From positions 33,924,385 through 33,988,384 of the forward strand of contig CM067075.1 of the NCBI GenBank assembly GCA_033980235.1: a stretch of 64,000 bases of DNA. The letters are read 5' to 3'. A program made the position numbers and the translations under genes. Positions 36,638-48,411 of the stretch are shown here, one piece after another (position 1 is the first letter of the stretch; each line of letters starts with the position of its first letter). Origin of the DNA: Diadema setosum. Lineage: Eukaryota; Echinodermata; Echinoidea; Diadematoida; Diadematidae. The notes under the pieces were generated by a model. It made no database searches. It was not told where the DNA came from and saw only the letters and a program-made list of their open reading frames with translations.

Positions 36638-36829
36638 CTTCACAAGCAGGAACTCTCGGCAACCACTCTCCTTCCGTCCCACACAGTATGGTGTTGTTGC
36701 CCGTTATGGTGTACCCTTCATCGCACTGGAACTCGCATATCTCTCCGTATGGCACCTCCTCGTTCAGTGCGCAACTCGAACCAGCCACTGCTGACATGCC
36801 ATACCGCGTCGGTCTGGTACAGGTTTCAA
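36638..36829 (-). CDS. Exon 10: sushi/CCP module 5
   Basis: Residues 476-539, phase 1-1. YGEICEFQCDEGYTI and GEWLPRVPAC place it; six cysteines. The donor reads GTCGGCAT, the poorest GT donor in the gene, but the phase and the domain end fit it. Confidence 0.88.
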
Positions 36830-37346
36830 CTAATGACCATAGTACGTGGGGCAAAGAAACGAAGTGAGAAATGATGATGGTAGACAATTTCTATAAACAA
36901 GAATTAACTTGATAACTGCTTTATTTTCGAAAGCAGGATGTGTGATTAGACACTTGAAGAAGTCTAACTTGACTTGCGAGGTCTCGATATAGAAACATGT
37001 GAGCTGAAAGATTCTTAAATTACTCGAATTTAATGAAACTGCATCCTTCAGCGCTATCGTATTCATTATCACTTTTATTACGGGATCCCATAGCTATGAC
37101 CAATATAAATATTGTATTTCACAAAGCTACACCAGCCATGAAAACGTGCACACAATACGACTGCACTACTGGTAGAGAACCCCCTCCCCCCTCCCCCTCC
37201 ACCCTCCACCCCCCCCCCCCCCCCCCTGCTCCTGAAGCTCGCCTAGAGCAGCTCGACTACTAGGTCACGTAAAGCTATTGATGTTTAAATCATCCACTGG
37301 TCTAGATACATCATGACTTAAGTACCATTGTCAAAGTTCCACCTAC

Positions 37347-37538
37347 CTTCGCAAACGGGGGTTTCCCCCTCCCAGGAGGCGATCTCAGAGCCCAGCGCAG
37401 ATGAGCACTTCAAGAATCTGTTGTTGATGGTGTAGCCCACATCGCACTGGTATGTAACGGTAGATCCGTACATTGGATATGTGAGACTCGTCTCAAATGA
37501 ACCGTCTGTAATACTAGGAGCATCTGGACACTGCAGAA
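37347..37538 (-). CDS. Exon 9: sushi/CCP module 4 (four-Cys type)
   Basis: Residues 412-475, phase 1-1. ITDGSFE, YGSTVTYQCDVGYTI and SWEGETPVC are textbook CCP. This is the only one of the sixteen CCPs here with the canonical four cysteines and no extra pair. Confidence 0.91.
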
Positions 37539-38402
37539 CTAATGGTGAAGAGACACAAATACATCCATCGTTTGCACAAACATGATTAGAATGGGTTTTC
37601 ATTATTTAATCAATCTCGATTATGTCTATACGCAATTTGCATATGACCATTAAGACTTGTGTAGGTAACTAATTCAATTCAATTTAGATAAAGTATTGAG
37701 TATTGAGCATTATTGAACGTTATTAAGCGTTATTATGATGAGGATGCAAATTGTTCTGCCGAGTGTTAGAGGAAACCGATGTATTTCGACGTCTTCTCCC
37801 ATATCCCCTCCTATTCTCTTTCCTTGCTGTAAAAATGTCAAGTATTGGATAACGCCAGATTTCCAACTTGGACTAAACTTATCGATGCTGGTAGAGCTGT
37901 TTTTTTTTTTTTTTTTTTTTTTATTTTCTTTGATGGAATCATGACAAAATGAATGTTGTTGCATTCTGTCGGCAAAATTTCTCCATTATATCTTTTTGTT
38001 TCTTTGTTTCTTTTTTTTTTTTACAGTTGGCGAAAAACATCCATAACCTCAGAGAATTTAAGATACAAATACTAAAAAAAAAAAAAAGAAACTTCATGCA
38101 AGCATCAAGAAACAATCATTGAATTGATGCGTGCATCGATATTGTAACAAGAGGTATGATTTTGGATGATATTAAATTGCAAACACTATCAAATACTCAT
38201 CTGTGTATATAATAATGCCCTTTTATTAGGACAAAGTCTGAAGTTTATTTTGTAAACAGCATTGCGGTATCGTATTTTGGGGTCTTAGTTTCATTCAATG
38301 TTGGCACTATTACGTTTGCGTATTAACAATGTCACTCAAGCAAACAATATGGAATGAAATTATTTATTTAAACCTAGTCATACGTGGAGGTGAATCAGTC
38401 AC

Positions 38403-38591
38403 CTTCGCACGTTGGTGGCGCATTAAGCCACTCCCCCTGTTGAGATGCCTCCCCTTGGCACATAGTGGTCTTTTCACCCACCAGACGATAACCAATGCTG
38501 CAGGAAAAAGTGCAGAAGGAACCCCGCCTTGTGCCGTGGCTGCAACTTGATCGGAGCCCCTCGGATATTGCGAGATACGGGCAATAAATAA
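38403..38591 (-). CDS. Exon 8: sushi/CCP module 3
   Basis: Residues 349-411, phase 1-1, six cysteines. GSFCTFSCSIGYRLVGE and GEWLNAPPTC identify the fold. The donor is GTGACTG, the acceptor CATTGCAG. Confidence 0.9.
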
Positions 38592-39690
38592 CTGCAATGA
38601 TTCGAGTACAAAACAATGCCAAGGAAAATGAATGCAGTTAGCAAAAAATAGAATGTCAACAGCCACATTTACAAAGCACTTTCAGTAAAGATTTCTGTCA
38701 ATAACATCCCAGGATGAAACGGCTGAAATGATCAAGAAGAAACCTTTGTGGAATATTATAGACATAATATTCAAAAGGAATCATGCCAAAATATAACAAT
38801 TCTAATTGTCCCGTCAAAATTTGTGCTTACCACTATGCAAGGCTGACCAGATTCATAGTAATAATGGCGTGAACAGATCATTCATGACAATGCCTTGTCT
38901 ATAATATGATTGTCAATGATATTTGCAAGTGTAGTTGTACAGCACTACTACAGGACCTGACAAATTGGTCAAAACGTCTGGACAATATTTCTCAAGTCCT
39001 CCCATGGTCATTAGATTCCAAGATTTTACAGTAATCCTTGACCCTTGACCTTAACTTTATCAAATGAGTCATATGACTCCAAACATTGATATATCACAGT
39101 CTCTAAGCTATATCTGAATTGAATCATTGAATTATATCAGCATTTTAATAAAACACCAACAAATAATATTTTAGAGTGATTTTCCTTGACGATTGTCAGA
39201 GTTACGTTAAAGTCAGAAGGGATGCTTGCCCCTTATCATGGCTTTATTATTCTAGAAAGTGTATCAGGTTTGATTGCCGAGACATTTGAACATAAGTCTA
39301 ATCAAAACAATAAGGTCACTAACAAAACAGTGAAATATACATTATGGTATAAAGAATTACGATATCTTGTTCTGCTCTTATGGACATCTCGGTAAGACAT
39401 AATGTAAGTCTGTTGCAACACAGTCTGGAAAACTGTTAAGACAGACAGCGTGGTCACAGAAAGAAAGATATGGAAAGACAAAGCTTTCTCTAGCACAACT
39501 ACCTACCATTGCATCACAACTAATCAGAATAGGTAGGGGAGCCTATTGGGATCTTATTCAATTGAAATTGTCATTATTGTGGTACATTCATGCATGAAAA
39601 TGAACTTTCGTTGACATTTGAATCATTTGGGGTTAAAGCCCAGTCAATGACTAAAGGTCAATAATTATCATTCACTGATGTGGTTCTTAC

Positions 39691-39957
39691 TCTGAACGAT
39701 GATTGTAAGGCTGAGTACAGCCTTATTTCCGGCTTCATCGGTGGCTTCATGTTCTGCAGAGTAGACACCTTGGGTTAGAGGGGTATTTCGGAGAGGTGAA
39801 TCGGTGATAGTCACTACGCCACCAGAATTGTCTGACGCATTCGGCTTTAACCACGTCACAAAAGCTTCGGTAGCGTTGGGCTCGGCATAAAACACCATCG
39901 GGTTGGAGGGGCAGCCAGATATATGTTGGCAGTCGTCAAAACTCGGTTCTTCCCCAT
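39691..39957 (-). CDS. Exon 7: HYR domain 2 (unsplit)
   Basis: Residues 260-348. It contains the HYR signature TWLKPNASDNSGG and the closing EHEATDEAGNKAVLSLTI. Phase 1-1 on one exon, unlike HYR 1, 3 and 4, which are split. The acceptor (AATCACTAG) is short of pyrimidines, so the 5' border is the least certain part. Confidence 0.87.
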
Positions 39958-40791
39958 CTAGTGATTCGTTGGTGACATTTGGGGGAATGAAGAAACGAAA
40001 ACACAAATAAACACAAAAAATGGGCATCATGATTATTCTGTGGACAAGCATGATTCATGGCCATCCGACTGACTAATGTTATGTTTCAGTTTGTGTTCCA
40101 AAAATGTCTACCAACTAAAAAAAACAAAACAAAACAAAATAACAATAATGATGAATGTATGAGATCCGTAACACAAAGGGAGCAGGAATAACAACTTGGA
40201 CTATGCAAATAAAGTTAAATGACTCTTTACATGCGATAGAATTGTTTCTAAATGCTCTAGCAGAACTCGAATAATAGGGTTTCTTCGTTGTATACTTCTT
40301 TAATTGAGACTAGTGATTCCCATAATCATATACAAAACTTGTTAAACAGGAACAAGAGATCAACATAAGATAAAACATTTGGTTACCGAACTGAACACAG
40401 AAAAAAAAAAAACTGTGAAGCACACAGACATACGGAATTGCGAACATCTAAATTTACTCCATGTAAAAGTCATAATGATTTAGATTGTTCTGCTGATTGG
40501 CATTTCCGCTGGTTTGCCCGAAACCTGAATTAATCAGTTTACACGACCCTTTGGAAAATGTTAGCCTTCTTTGTTTATTCAATGGTGAGGATCCTTGTAA
40601 CATGTGTATCTCCTCCTAAGCCAATTTTCGAGAGGGTGAAGGTGCGGTAGATCTTCCATATGATACTGGCTTATATTCTTAAAGTCCAATAAAACATGAC
40701 CATCAATTTGTATGCAAGTTGATGTCAATCTGAAACGCAATCATTACCCCCCCCCCCCTAATGAAACAGGACATTATGATTTCAAAGTTAC

Positions 40792-40974
40792 CTTCACACT
40801 TATGGACTTGAGGTGACGTCCATCCCGTCTTAAGACACACCGTATCTCTTGGCGAACCGTTTGGAAGCCTGAAACCCGTGTTGCACTCAAAGGAGCAGAT
40901 ACTTTCGTACTTGTTTTCTTTAGTACATACCACGTTTCCATTCTCAGGATTTGTCAGGACGCTGCATGTAATGT
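40792..40974 (-). CDS. Exon 6: sushi/CCP module 2
   Basis: Residues 199-259, phase 1-1. Core motifs are NPENGNVVC, SICSFECNTGF and GWTSPQVHKC. Six cysteines. Splice sites CCATCCAG and GTAACTT. The intron before it (40975-44812) contains the three-layer transposon nest. Confidence 0.9.
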
Positions 40975-42608
40975 CTGGATGGTAGTACACATAACTCTAA
41001 CATTACGTAATTTCTCTTGCTCTTGATTTATTCAAAACATCTAGAATATCTGATACTCCACCGATAAAAGTCTAGAAATCAAGATAGTTTCAGTCATATC
41101 ATAGAACATCATAGATGAACACTCCTGTTGAGTTAAAGAACCCGTACAGTAAACGTATTAATTGTATACTTTAATTTTGTTATTTAATTTGTTAGAGACT
41201 ACACACCTAAAGCCCTGTCCTGTGTAACGGAATATCTTTTTTTCTTATATATAATTCTTCCAAGACCTGCGTACATATCACACATAATAAACATATTCTC
41301 TAAATTCCCTGCATTTTGATCATCCAGAATTAGATTGAAAATATCAATCTGATCGATTTAGAAATCAATCTAACTTTTTAAGTCTGATATCGGATTTGTC
41401 CCTCTGTCATAGATTGATTTCCAATCTAAGGAAATATAGAGAAATGATTATATTTGTGACCGTGCACCACAAAACGAACAAAAAGTCGCATCCCTTGATT
41501 CTACCTGAGGACTCAAAAAAGGTTAAACGGGTCAACCAAGACAATATTGGGTTTTTCATATTTTCTGAAAGAATACCCCTTCTTCAACATTATTCTTGAA
41601 TATGGGTTCATAAAATTAATGGGAAAGGGCATTCTAAGCACTTTTCCTACAACCGTTTTTTTGTAGAGTAGTGAGAGAAGGTATGTTTTTGAGGTCCCTT
41701 TTCATTTCTTGATATCCCTTTGCACACTCTTTATTTTCAAGTCTAGTAACTTTTGAAGGGATAACGCTACTACTTTGAAAAATGGCCTTAATCACGGACA
41801 AAATGTTTTAATAGAGTATCTTTAATTTCAGCCTAATCCGATAAAACTCTTCATTGTTGTTGCTCAGGTGGTTTACACCCTGTTTTTTGATCCATACATC
41901 GCACAGCTAGCACGGAATTGGTGAAAATTAAGCGCTTGAATAGGCCTTGTACTTCGGAGCCTCTTTTCTCGGTTCACATTTTCCAGAGTTTGTGCTTTCT
42001 TTCCAATATATAGGTAGGTTAAGCCCCCGTTCCACTATCACGATTTGGACCCCGATCTGTCCCGATCTAGCAGATCGGGAGAGAGCGGCAAGAGCGTACG
42101 GAGATCGGAAGCATCTTAGCAGCAGCGTGTGGAGGTCGGGGTTGGAGCGGGCATTTTTTCAGATCGGGTAGAAATTTTGAACCGGTTCAAAATTTCTTCC
42201 CGATCTCCCCGATCAAAATTGACATATTTTTAATCGTACGGCAAGCGGGGAGAGCGTAGTGACAGCGTAAACGCAGTGGGGAGAGCGTAGTGACGGCGTA
42301 AACGCAGCGGGATGAGCGTAACAAGGTCTTTCTGAGCGTAGTAACATCGGCACAAGAAGGGGGAGTAATTTTAGCTGTAGTTTTCGAAGAAGAAGTAGAG
42401 ATGAAGAAAAAGAAGAGAAGAAAGCAGCGAAGCAGCTACCCAAAAGGCGAAGAAAGAGAGACTGCACGTGATGCTGAAAGAGGAGGAAGAGGACATAGCA
42501 GAATTTTGTAGAATATGAAATCATCTACAACTGGAGGAAGACGGACTATAAAAGCAAGGACATCAAGAAAAAGCCTTGGAAAAAATCAGCACGTCTTTGT
42601 TTATACTA

Positions 42609-43975
42609 TTCAATTCAATTCAATTCAAAGTTTATTTCATTTTTCGACAAAACATATAAGTTACACTTCTTTTGACAACAGAGAATAAGGTAAACAGAAC
42701 ATTATGTATCGAAAAGAATGTAAAACAATTGAGGAGGACCTTATAGTAATTATACATTGTAGTAAAAAAAAAAACCCAGAAGTGATCGAAATAAAGTACA
42801 TGTATAACTTTGCTTAAAGTGCGAAAAAATGGAGAGACCCACTAAAAAGACAGAGCTTGTAGAATGTGGGCCCCTCTGGAATAATAACATCAATGGAAAG
42901 ATTAATTGAAGCATCATAAATACAAAAGGAGAGGAAAAGAAGAGGAAGAAGTCTGGAAGCCCACTGAGAACTAGATTCACAGATAAATACACTTACTATC
43001 ATAGACGTGAACTACATAGGACAAGACTAGACAACAAAAACAACTGCTGGAGAAAAGGCTGTACGGGACAAAACGGGATGGACAAGACTAACAGACGCGA
43101 ACAAACATGAAACAGGACTAGACAGCAAAACAACTTCTAAAGGCTGTACGGGACAACACGGAATGGAAACGATGAACAAATAGAAGACAAAATAGCAAAC
43201 AAAAATGCACAACAGAGACAGCGATCTTCGACAGAAGCGTATCATGAGAAACAGATAATGGTTGTGGAGGGGGGGGGGGGAAGTGATTGTAGCGTCTGAA
43301 AGGAGAAAAGCAAGGAAATGAAGGGACGTGAGAACAGGTCCTCGAATAAGACAGACATTCTTGTCTTTGACTCTTTGGCGAAAGCGTAGATAGCAGCAGA
43401 CATCCAAAAGATTACAATTTATTCTTCAAAGAGGAAAAAGTAAGTCTGTATGTGAGAAAGAAGGCCAAATGGGTAGTTGTGTCCTGCAAAGTCATACGAC
43501 TGCAATAGAAAGGACTTCAGTCTCCTCTTGAAAGAATGTATGGATGGGGCGTTTTTTATATCATGATTCAGAGAATTCCAAAAATTTGGGCCGATATAGA
43601 TAAGTGTATTTTTAGCGAGAATCGCGCGTAAGAGGGGTAAATGAAATTCATTGAAACGCCTAGTGGGATATTCATGAAATGATTGGTTTTTTAGCAACAT
43701 GGAATTAAAAATAGATGGAAGCAAATTGTTACAATACTTGTACATAAATTGACCTAAATTATACATAAGTAAATCTTTGATTTTTAAGCGCTTATTAGAG
43801 GTAAACAACGTGTTTGTATGAGAACGTACAGGGGAATGGCAGATAATGCGGAGGGCTTTCTTTTGCAATAGGGACACTCTTTCAAGTAAATTCTGATGCG
43901 TGTTGCAAAAGAACCGTGAGTTGAGGAGCCTCTTCGAGGTCCACATTATATTTCTTCGGTTCTGCATGCTAATAA
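42609..43975 (-). mobile_element. 5'-truncated non-LTR retrotransposon (LINE)
   Basis: On the minus strand an ORF part (43419-43970) reads LLQKKALRIICHSPVRSHTN, then KIKDLLMYNLGQFMYKYCNN and YIGPNFWNSLNHDIKNAPS, the region after the polymerase core of LINE reverse transcriptases. The element ends in a short (TTGAA)n tail at 42609-42626. Catalytic motifs are missing through 5' truncation. No clear target duplication seen. Confidence 0.85.
43419..43970 (-). pseudogene. LINE reverse-transcriptase C-terminal remnant
   Basis: About 180 residues still open, including LFTSNKRLKIKDLL, FMYKYCNNLLPSIF, TRRFNEFHLPLLRAILAKN and FKRRLKSFLLQSY. It lacks the YxDD core and the endonuclease domain, so it is a fragment. 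A recent insertion is suggested because the frame is intact. Confidence 0.82.
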
Positions 43976-44812
43976 AAGTTGACTGACTGCAGACCGACAG
44001 TCGAATCGGGGTACATCGGGGCACATCGGACACTTTTCAGCTCTCTGAACGGGGTAAGAGCGTGATAAGATCGTATAGATCGTTCGGAGCGTAGATGCAG
44101 CGTGCATCGATCGGATAACATCGGCAACATCGCACTGACAGCGTAGCTACATCGTTCTAAAGCGTACCGGCAGCGGCAGAGATCGTAATGTCTCATTCCC
44201 GATCATCGTAGTAAGAGCGTAGCAAGCACTTGGTAGTCGTAACTACAGCGTACTCAGAGCGTTCTAACATCGTACTGTGTCCAGATCGGCTCAGGTTTTA
44301 CCCGATCCTTCCCGACCTCAGAAAATTGTCAAATCGTAGCGAGAACGGCATAGTGGAACGGGGGCTTTAGGAGAGTCCATTGCATTTAAACTATACATCA
44401 TTTCAATGCTTAGAGTCTGCTCTTTCTGAATCTGCCCTTAAATAAAAATCTGTGTCTGGCGACTTTTTGTCGGTTTTGTGATGCAGGGTAACATTTGGTC
44501 TTACGTAAACTAACTGGAGATACTACAAACAGGGTAAGATGCAGTAGCGAAGATGCTGACCAAGGTGCACAATATATATTTTCGCCATAGTATAGCGTGT
44601 CAGTCAATTCTGGTGGTCTACATCTTTTTGTGTAACTGGTAAAGTTAACATGCTAAACGTCAAGAACTTGCGTCGATTCATGAAAGTGAAAAATAAAGTA
44701 AGACGCTTATAGTTAATTCCACTCAAATGCTTTTATCTGTTCATTTAAAAGGCAGAGTGCTACATATTCAATTCCCAAGGTTATAATCCTAAAGTCAACA
44801 TCTTGTCTTTAC

Positions 44813-45028
44813 CTCGACATGACGGTAGAGGCCTGTCCCAGTCGACGTAGCCCGGAGAAGTGGGAATCTGGACGCATTTTCGAGCGTACCGCTGGTTGCT
44901 CGCACCCCCTACCAGCTCGTAGCCTTCGTAACAGCCGTAGATACATTCGGTCCCGTAGGGTATTCCATTCGTCGTGGAGCAAGTGTGGTAGCCGTTAGAG
45001 TGTGGCTTGTGGGCATCACAAGTGTCAA
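44813..45028 (-). CDS. Exon 5: sushi/CCP module 1
   Basis: Residues 127-198, a complete CCP on one phase 1-1 exon. It shows NGYHTC, YGTECIYGCYEGYEL and a final W...P.C. Six cysteines rather than four, the selectin-type pattern. Confidence 0.9.
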
Positions 45029-46360
45029 CTGATGAATAGGGAAAAAATACATTGAAATTTCAATTCTGAGGAATTGCTGTTCCTAATATGGACATCGATG
45101 TTTATGATTGTATTTTTTTTTGTGTTCTTATAGTTAAGTCACATTTGTGGAAAGGGTTCTTGATTCTTTGTGATTCTATGTATACTATAGTACCTTCAAT
45201 ACTATTTAAAATAGTACTATTTTAATGGTGAACTTTTACTGTCAACTGTTCAGTTAATTAACTATATCATAAGTCTATTGAATAATGAAATCTTACTTCT
45301 TGCTGAATACCTCTTTCTTGGTTTAGTAATTCACAAGACCAACACCACCTGGTCTTGTATTGGTTGGAATAGTAGGTGCTCAAATCACGGTACTTTTTTT
45401 AAATTGTATTATAATCATATAAATGCATTGTGACGGACAATTCATGTACTTCTGTCCAAGTGCTAACTCTCTGTACAACCAAAGACACAGTCACTAGCAA
45501 AACTTCTCGAAGATTAATTTCGATAAGTTTTGTATTCTGAATTTTTTTTTGTATTTTGAATTCGGCTATTAGGTTGCAAAGCCTAAATCATGTCTAGAGA
45601 AAAAGCAGTGCTTACTTCTGACATCAATGTTCACTCTACAGACAGCTGTGTTTGGAGCAGGAGCACAGTCTCTCGCCGTGTACGTGTACTGCTGTCTACC
45701 GTGACCGAAGCGACTTGGAAGATATGGACTGTAATAACAAGGGAACAGTTAATACATACAAACTATCACTATCTCTTCTGTATTAAACAGTCAAGGTGCA
45801 TCGAACGAATTTTATTTTACCATGTATTTGCCCATATTCCCTGGCCTTGTCCCTCGGTCACCCATAAACAGACAAAGACCTCGCAAGTACACGTGCACAA
45901 GACCTATATGCAGGTATATAGGTCTCTAAGATAAAGACTATAATCAAATGATATGAATGATACGTAAAAAGGCTCGAAACAAACCTTGCTTTTGGTCACC
46001 CTTCCCCCAAAACCATGCGAACAGTGACATTCTGAAATTGGTGACCCAATAGACTAAGCGCTGGCATGCGTGCAGTATTAGGCATTGGGCCACTCAGATG
46101 AGAAAAACACTATCAACAATGATATGGACACCCACTTTTTAAACCTAATTCTCTCCACTAAAATATATAATAAAAAAAAAATATGGTCCTACATCTTTTA
46201 TAGCATCCTGGTCCAGTGTTTATTGGTTTACAAGTCTTGCATATGTCATGGAACTTCAAATCCGTGTGTTGTATTTCTTTGCATATCTTAATATCCATTT
46301 GGAGTATACGAAAACAGTCAACAGCTTTTTGCATTTGCAGAAGAGCTAATTCCTGAACAT
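45029..46360. other. Introns around exon 4: nothing recognised
   Basis: 45029-45615 and 45729-46360 are AT-rich, with no element ends or ORF homologous to anything I know. Confidence 0.5.
45616..45728 (-). CDS. Exon 4: second half of HYR domain 1
   Basis: Residues 89-126. It continues from the previous exon with LPSRFGHGRQQYTYTARD, which matches the end of the HYR fold (FPxGxxxVxYxAxD), followed by a Cys pair and CRVNIDVR. Phase 2 in, phase 1 out; donor GTAAGC, acceptor TTATTACAG. Confidence 0.82.
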
Positions 46361-46367
46361 CAAATCT

Positions 46368-46368
<1 letters not shown>

Positions 46369-46437
<69 letters not shown>

Positions 46438-46438
46438 G

Positions 46439-46480
<42 letters not shown>

Positions 46481-46494
46481 CATATATATATAAT
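46369..46494. repeat. Compound (TA)n microsatellite
   Basis: About 125 bp of interrupted TA repeats. Short runs in open frames here are low-complexity artefacts. Confidence 0.95.
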
Positions 46495-46514
46495 AGGTAC
46501 ACACAAAAAGAGCA

Positions 46515-47220
46515 CAAGAGCATATTTGTGTGTACCTATGTTCCGCTTATTCATACATAAACTCCTTGATCTAATTACTCTTATGATTTTATTAATTGCC
46601 GTTATTGTTTATATTATGGTTGCCTGCTTTGACATGCGCGAGGAGTTTCACATGTGTGTTTGTGCGCACACATCCGTATCCATTGTGTGTGTTCAGACGT
46701 TTAGTCATACGTACACTGTATTTGTAAATGCTCATATTCTGTATGCTTGTTTGTGATTGTATATCTGCAAGTTATATTATGCAAGATTGATGCATATACA
46801 CTCCCACCTGTGCAATTATTCCCTGCCGTCACATTATTATACACTCATTCCCGGTTAAGAACGCTACTTATGTGCTCTTTTTGTGTGTACCTATGTTCCG
46901 TTTACTCATACATACACTCCTTGATTTAATTACTATTATGATGTCATTAATTGCAGTTATTGTTTATATTATGGTTGCCTGCTTTGACATGCGCGAGGAG
47001 TTTCACATGTGTGATTGTGCGCACACATCCGTATCCATTGTGTGTGTGTGCAAATGTTAAGTCATACGTACACTGTATTTGTAAATGTTTATATTTTGTA
47101 TGCTTGTTTGTGATTGTATATAATCTGCATGTTATATTATGCAAGATTGATGCATATATTCACCCCCACCTGTGTAATTATTCCCTGCCGTCTCTGCCTC
47201 CTTCACTGTAGTTATCAGTT
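46515..47220. repeat. Tandem duplication, unit about 355 bp, two copies
   Basis: TGTGTGTACCTATGTTCCG occurs at 46528 and 46883; the following ATTGTTTATATTATGGTTGC, CATGCGCGAGGAGTTTCACA and TTATATTATGCAAGATTGAT blocks recur at the same 350-355 bp spacing. Short open frames run through both copies but I see no gene. Confidence 0.85.
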
Positions 47221-47290
47221 CCGCTATTGTTTTGATCATCATTATTATTTTCTATTTGTGTATATGATATCCATGTTTTGTATCTTGTCT

Positions 47291-47330
47291 CCAGTCTTGA
47301 CAAAGGGCCGGAAGCCCGAAAGCTTGAGTA
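47291..47330 (+). ncRNA. Possible decayed hammerhead-like hairpin
   Basis: TTGACAAAGGGCCGGAAGCC then CGAAAGCTTG: a GGGC/GCCC stem closed by CGGAA and followed by GAAA, in the layout of a hammerhead stem II with a mutated CUGAUGA box. May mark a Penelope-like repeat end. Confidence 0.35.
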
Positions 47331-47449
47331 AACTCACTTGTGAGGATTAAGCAACGTCTACCGCCTCTTTATTCTCGTTTACATACACACTCCAAAAAGT
47401 TGCGACGACCCAGGGGTTCATCATTAGCTGAAGACACACGACTCACACA

Positions 47450-47451
<2 letters not shown>

Positions 47452-47487
<36 letters not shown>

Positions 47488-47637
47488 TCCTAGATGGGTC
47501 ATTTGGAAGACATTTCCATTTGTTTTATATGCAAATTTTAAAATACATGTTCAATGGCAATTTACGCAATGGAGACACGAAAATTGTCTCCTTAATGAAG
47601 ACACTTCCCCCCAATATGTCTCCCTAAGGTGCCAACT

Positions 47638-47687
<50 letters not shown>
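47452..47687. repeat. Two (TA)n microsatellites
   Basis: TA runs at 47452-47486 and 47642-47687, the second about 60 bp from the donor of exon 3. Confidence 0.93.
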
Positions 47688-47689
<2 letters not shown>

Positions 47690-47747
47690 GTATAATGATA
47701 TACTGCATATATATAACTTCAAAAACATTAGAGACAGTCAGTCTTAC

Positions 47748-47898
47748 TTATAGTGTGTGACGGAACAGCCTCCCTCGCTTGCTCTAGGATTGGTCCAGAA
47801 TTGTCTAACAGGTTCTACGGCACGCTTGATTCCCAAATATCTGTTTTGTCCGCTGTTGCAGGACGTGTGTGGGTAATTCCATCTTGGCGGTGTCCTGT
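47748..47898 (-). CDS. Exon 3: first half of HYR domain 1
   Basis: Residues 39-88. It begins DRTPPRW and carries the HYR-like FWTNPRASEGGCSVTHY segment where the domain normally has WxxPxAxDNSG. Enters at phase 1 and leaves at phase 2 (donor GTAAGACT); the domain is completed by exon 4. The acceptor is weak in pyrimidines. Confidence 0.78.
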
Positions 47899-48411
47899 CT
47901 GCTCCATGGTGAGTCAAAAGAGGAAAATCGAAGCAACTCCGAAAAGATGGACTTTGACACATAAAGTTGTCTTCACTGATAGAAAACGTTTAATAACCAT
48001 CATGAAATAACCAGAATACTTTCCACACAAATTTCAGATCAGTATTCACTTTTTGTATTTGCATCCATTATGCCATTGGAAAAGGTTTAGATGATTCAAA
48101 TCCACCAGAGAGAAACAATTTCGAGCTAAAGATATGAAATTACAGTAACATTTTAAGCAACATAGTTAGGATGTCAGCAGGCGACCATTGTACACATGCA
48201 TGCTCCATGGACAAAGAATATCACTACTGGATCTCTCTCTCATGTAACTATGACTAAATGATTAAACATTTTTGTTTGCAAAGGTTGTTACGGACACGCC
48301 TTGCGCGAATTGTATTGGAACATTAATTTTTGTGACTTTGAATAGCATCATCGCAATGAATACCAGAGTGAACATTTTGCATGCAGCGTTGTGATGGATT
48401 AGATAAACATT

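Larger units (their letters stand above)
36830..40791. other. Introns between exons 6 and 10: simple sequence only
   Basis: Introns 36830-37346, 37539-38402, 38592-39690 and 39958-40791 hold a C-rich run (37182-37226), T/A runs (37900-37922, 38010-38022, 38073-38086) and a C run (40747-40758). The 1.1-kb intron 38592-39690 shows nothing else. Confidence 0.5.
42022..44366. mobile_element. TTA-flanked transposon derivative inside family C (PIF/Harbinger-like?)
   Basis: Ends AGCCCCCGTTCCACTATC and its complement (ATAGTGGAACGGGGGCT), flanked by TTA at 42019-42021 and 44367-44369. Copy 1 of the host has a single TTA at this place, which proves the insertion. Many CGATC/ATCGTA/AGCGTA subterminal motifs. 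A 3-bp TTA duplication suggests PIF/Harbinger but no transposase is present. Confidence 0.85.
41455..44493. mobile_element. Family C element, copy 2 (host of a two-level nest)
   Basis: Ends TGTGACCGTGCACCACAAAA and the complement near 44461-44493. Its plus strand matches the minus strand of 10616-12055, including TTGTACTTCGGAGCCTCTTT and GGAGAGTCCATT. Interrupted at 42022 by the element below. Confidence 0.85.

Noticed and set aside
43027..43407. Open frame of 126 codons on the minus strand within the LINE
   Set aside because: It lies in the 3' non-coding part of the LINE, is Phe/Ser/Val-rich, and continues none of the RT motifs.
46369..46523. Tyr/Ile-repeat membrane protein frame
   Set aside because: It is the translation of the TA microsatellite.
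46436..47060. Two similar hydrophobic frames (VIVYIMVACFDMREEFHMC)
   Set aside because: The similarity comes from the 355-bp DNA duplication; the frames lack splice or start support and the flanks are simple sequence.
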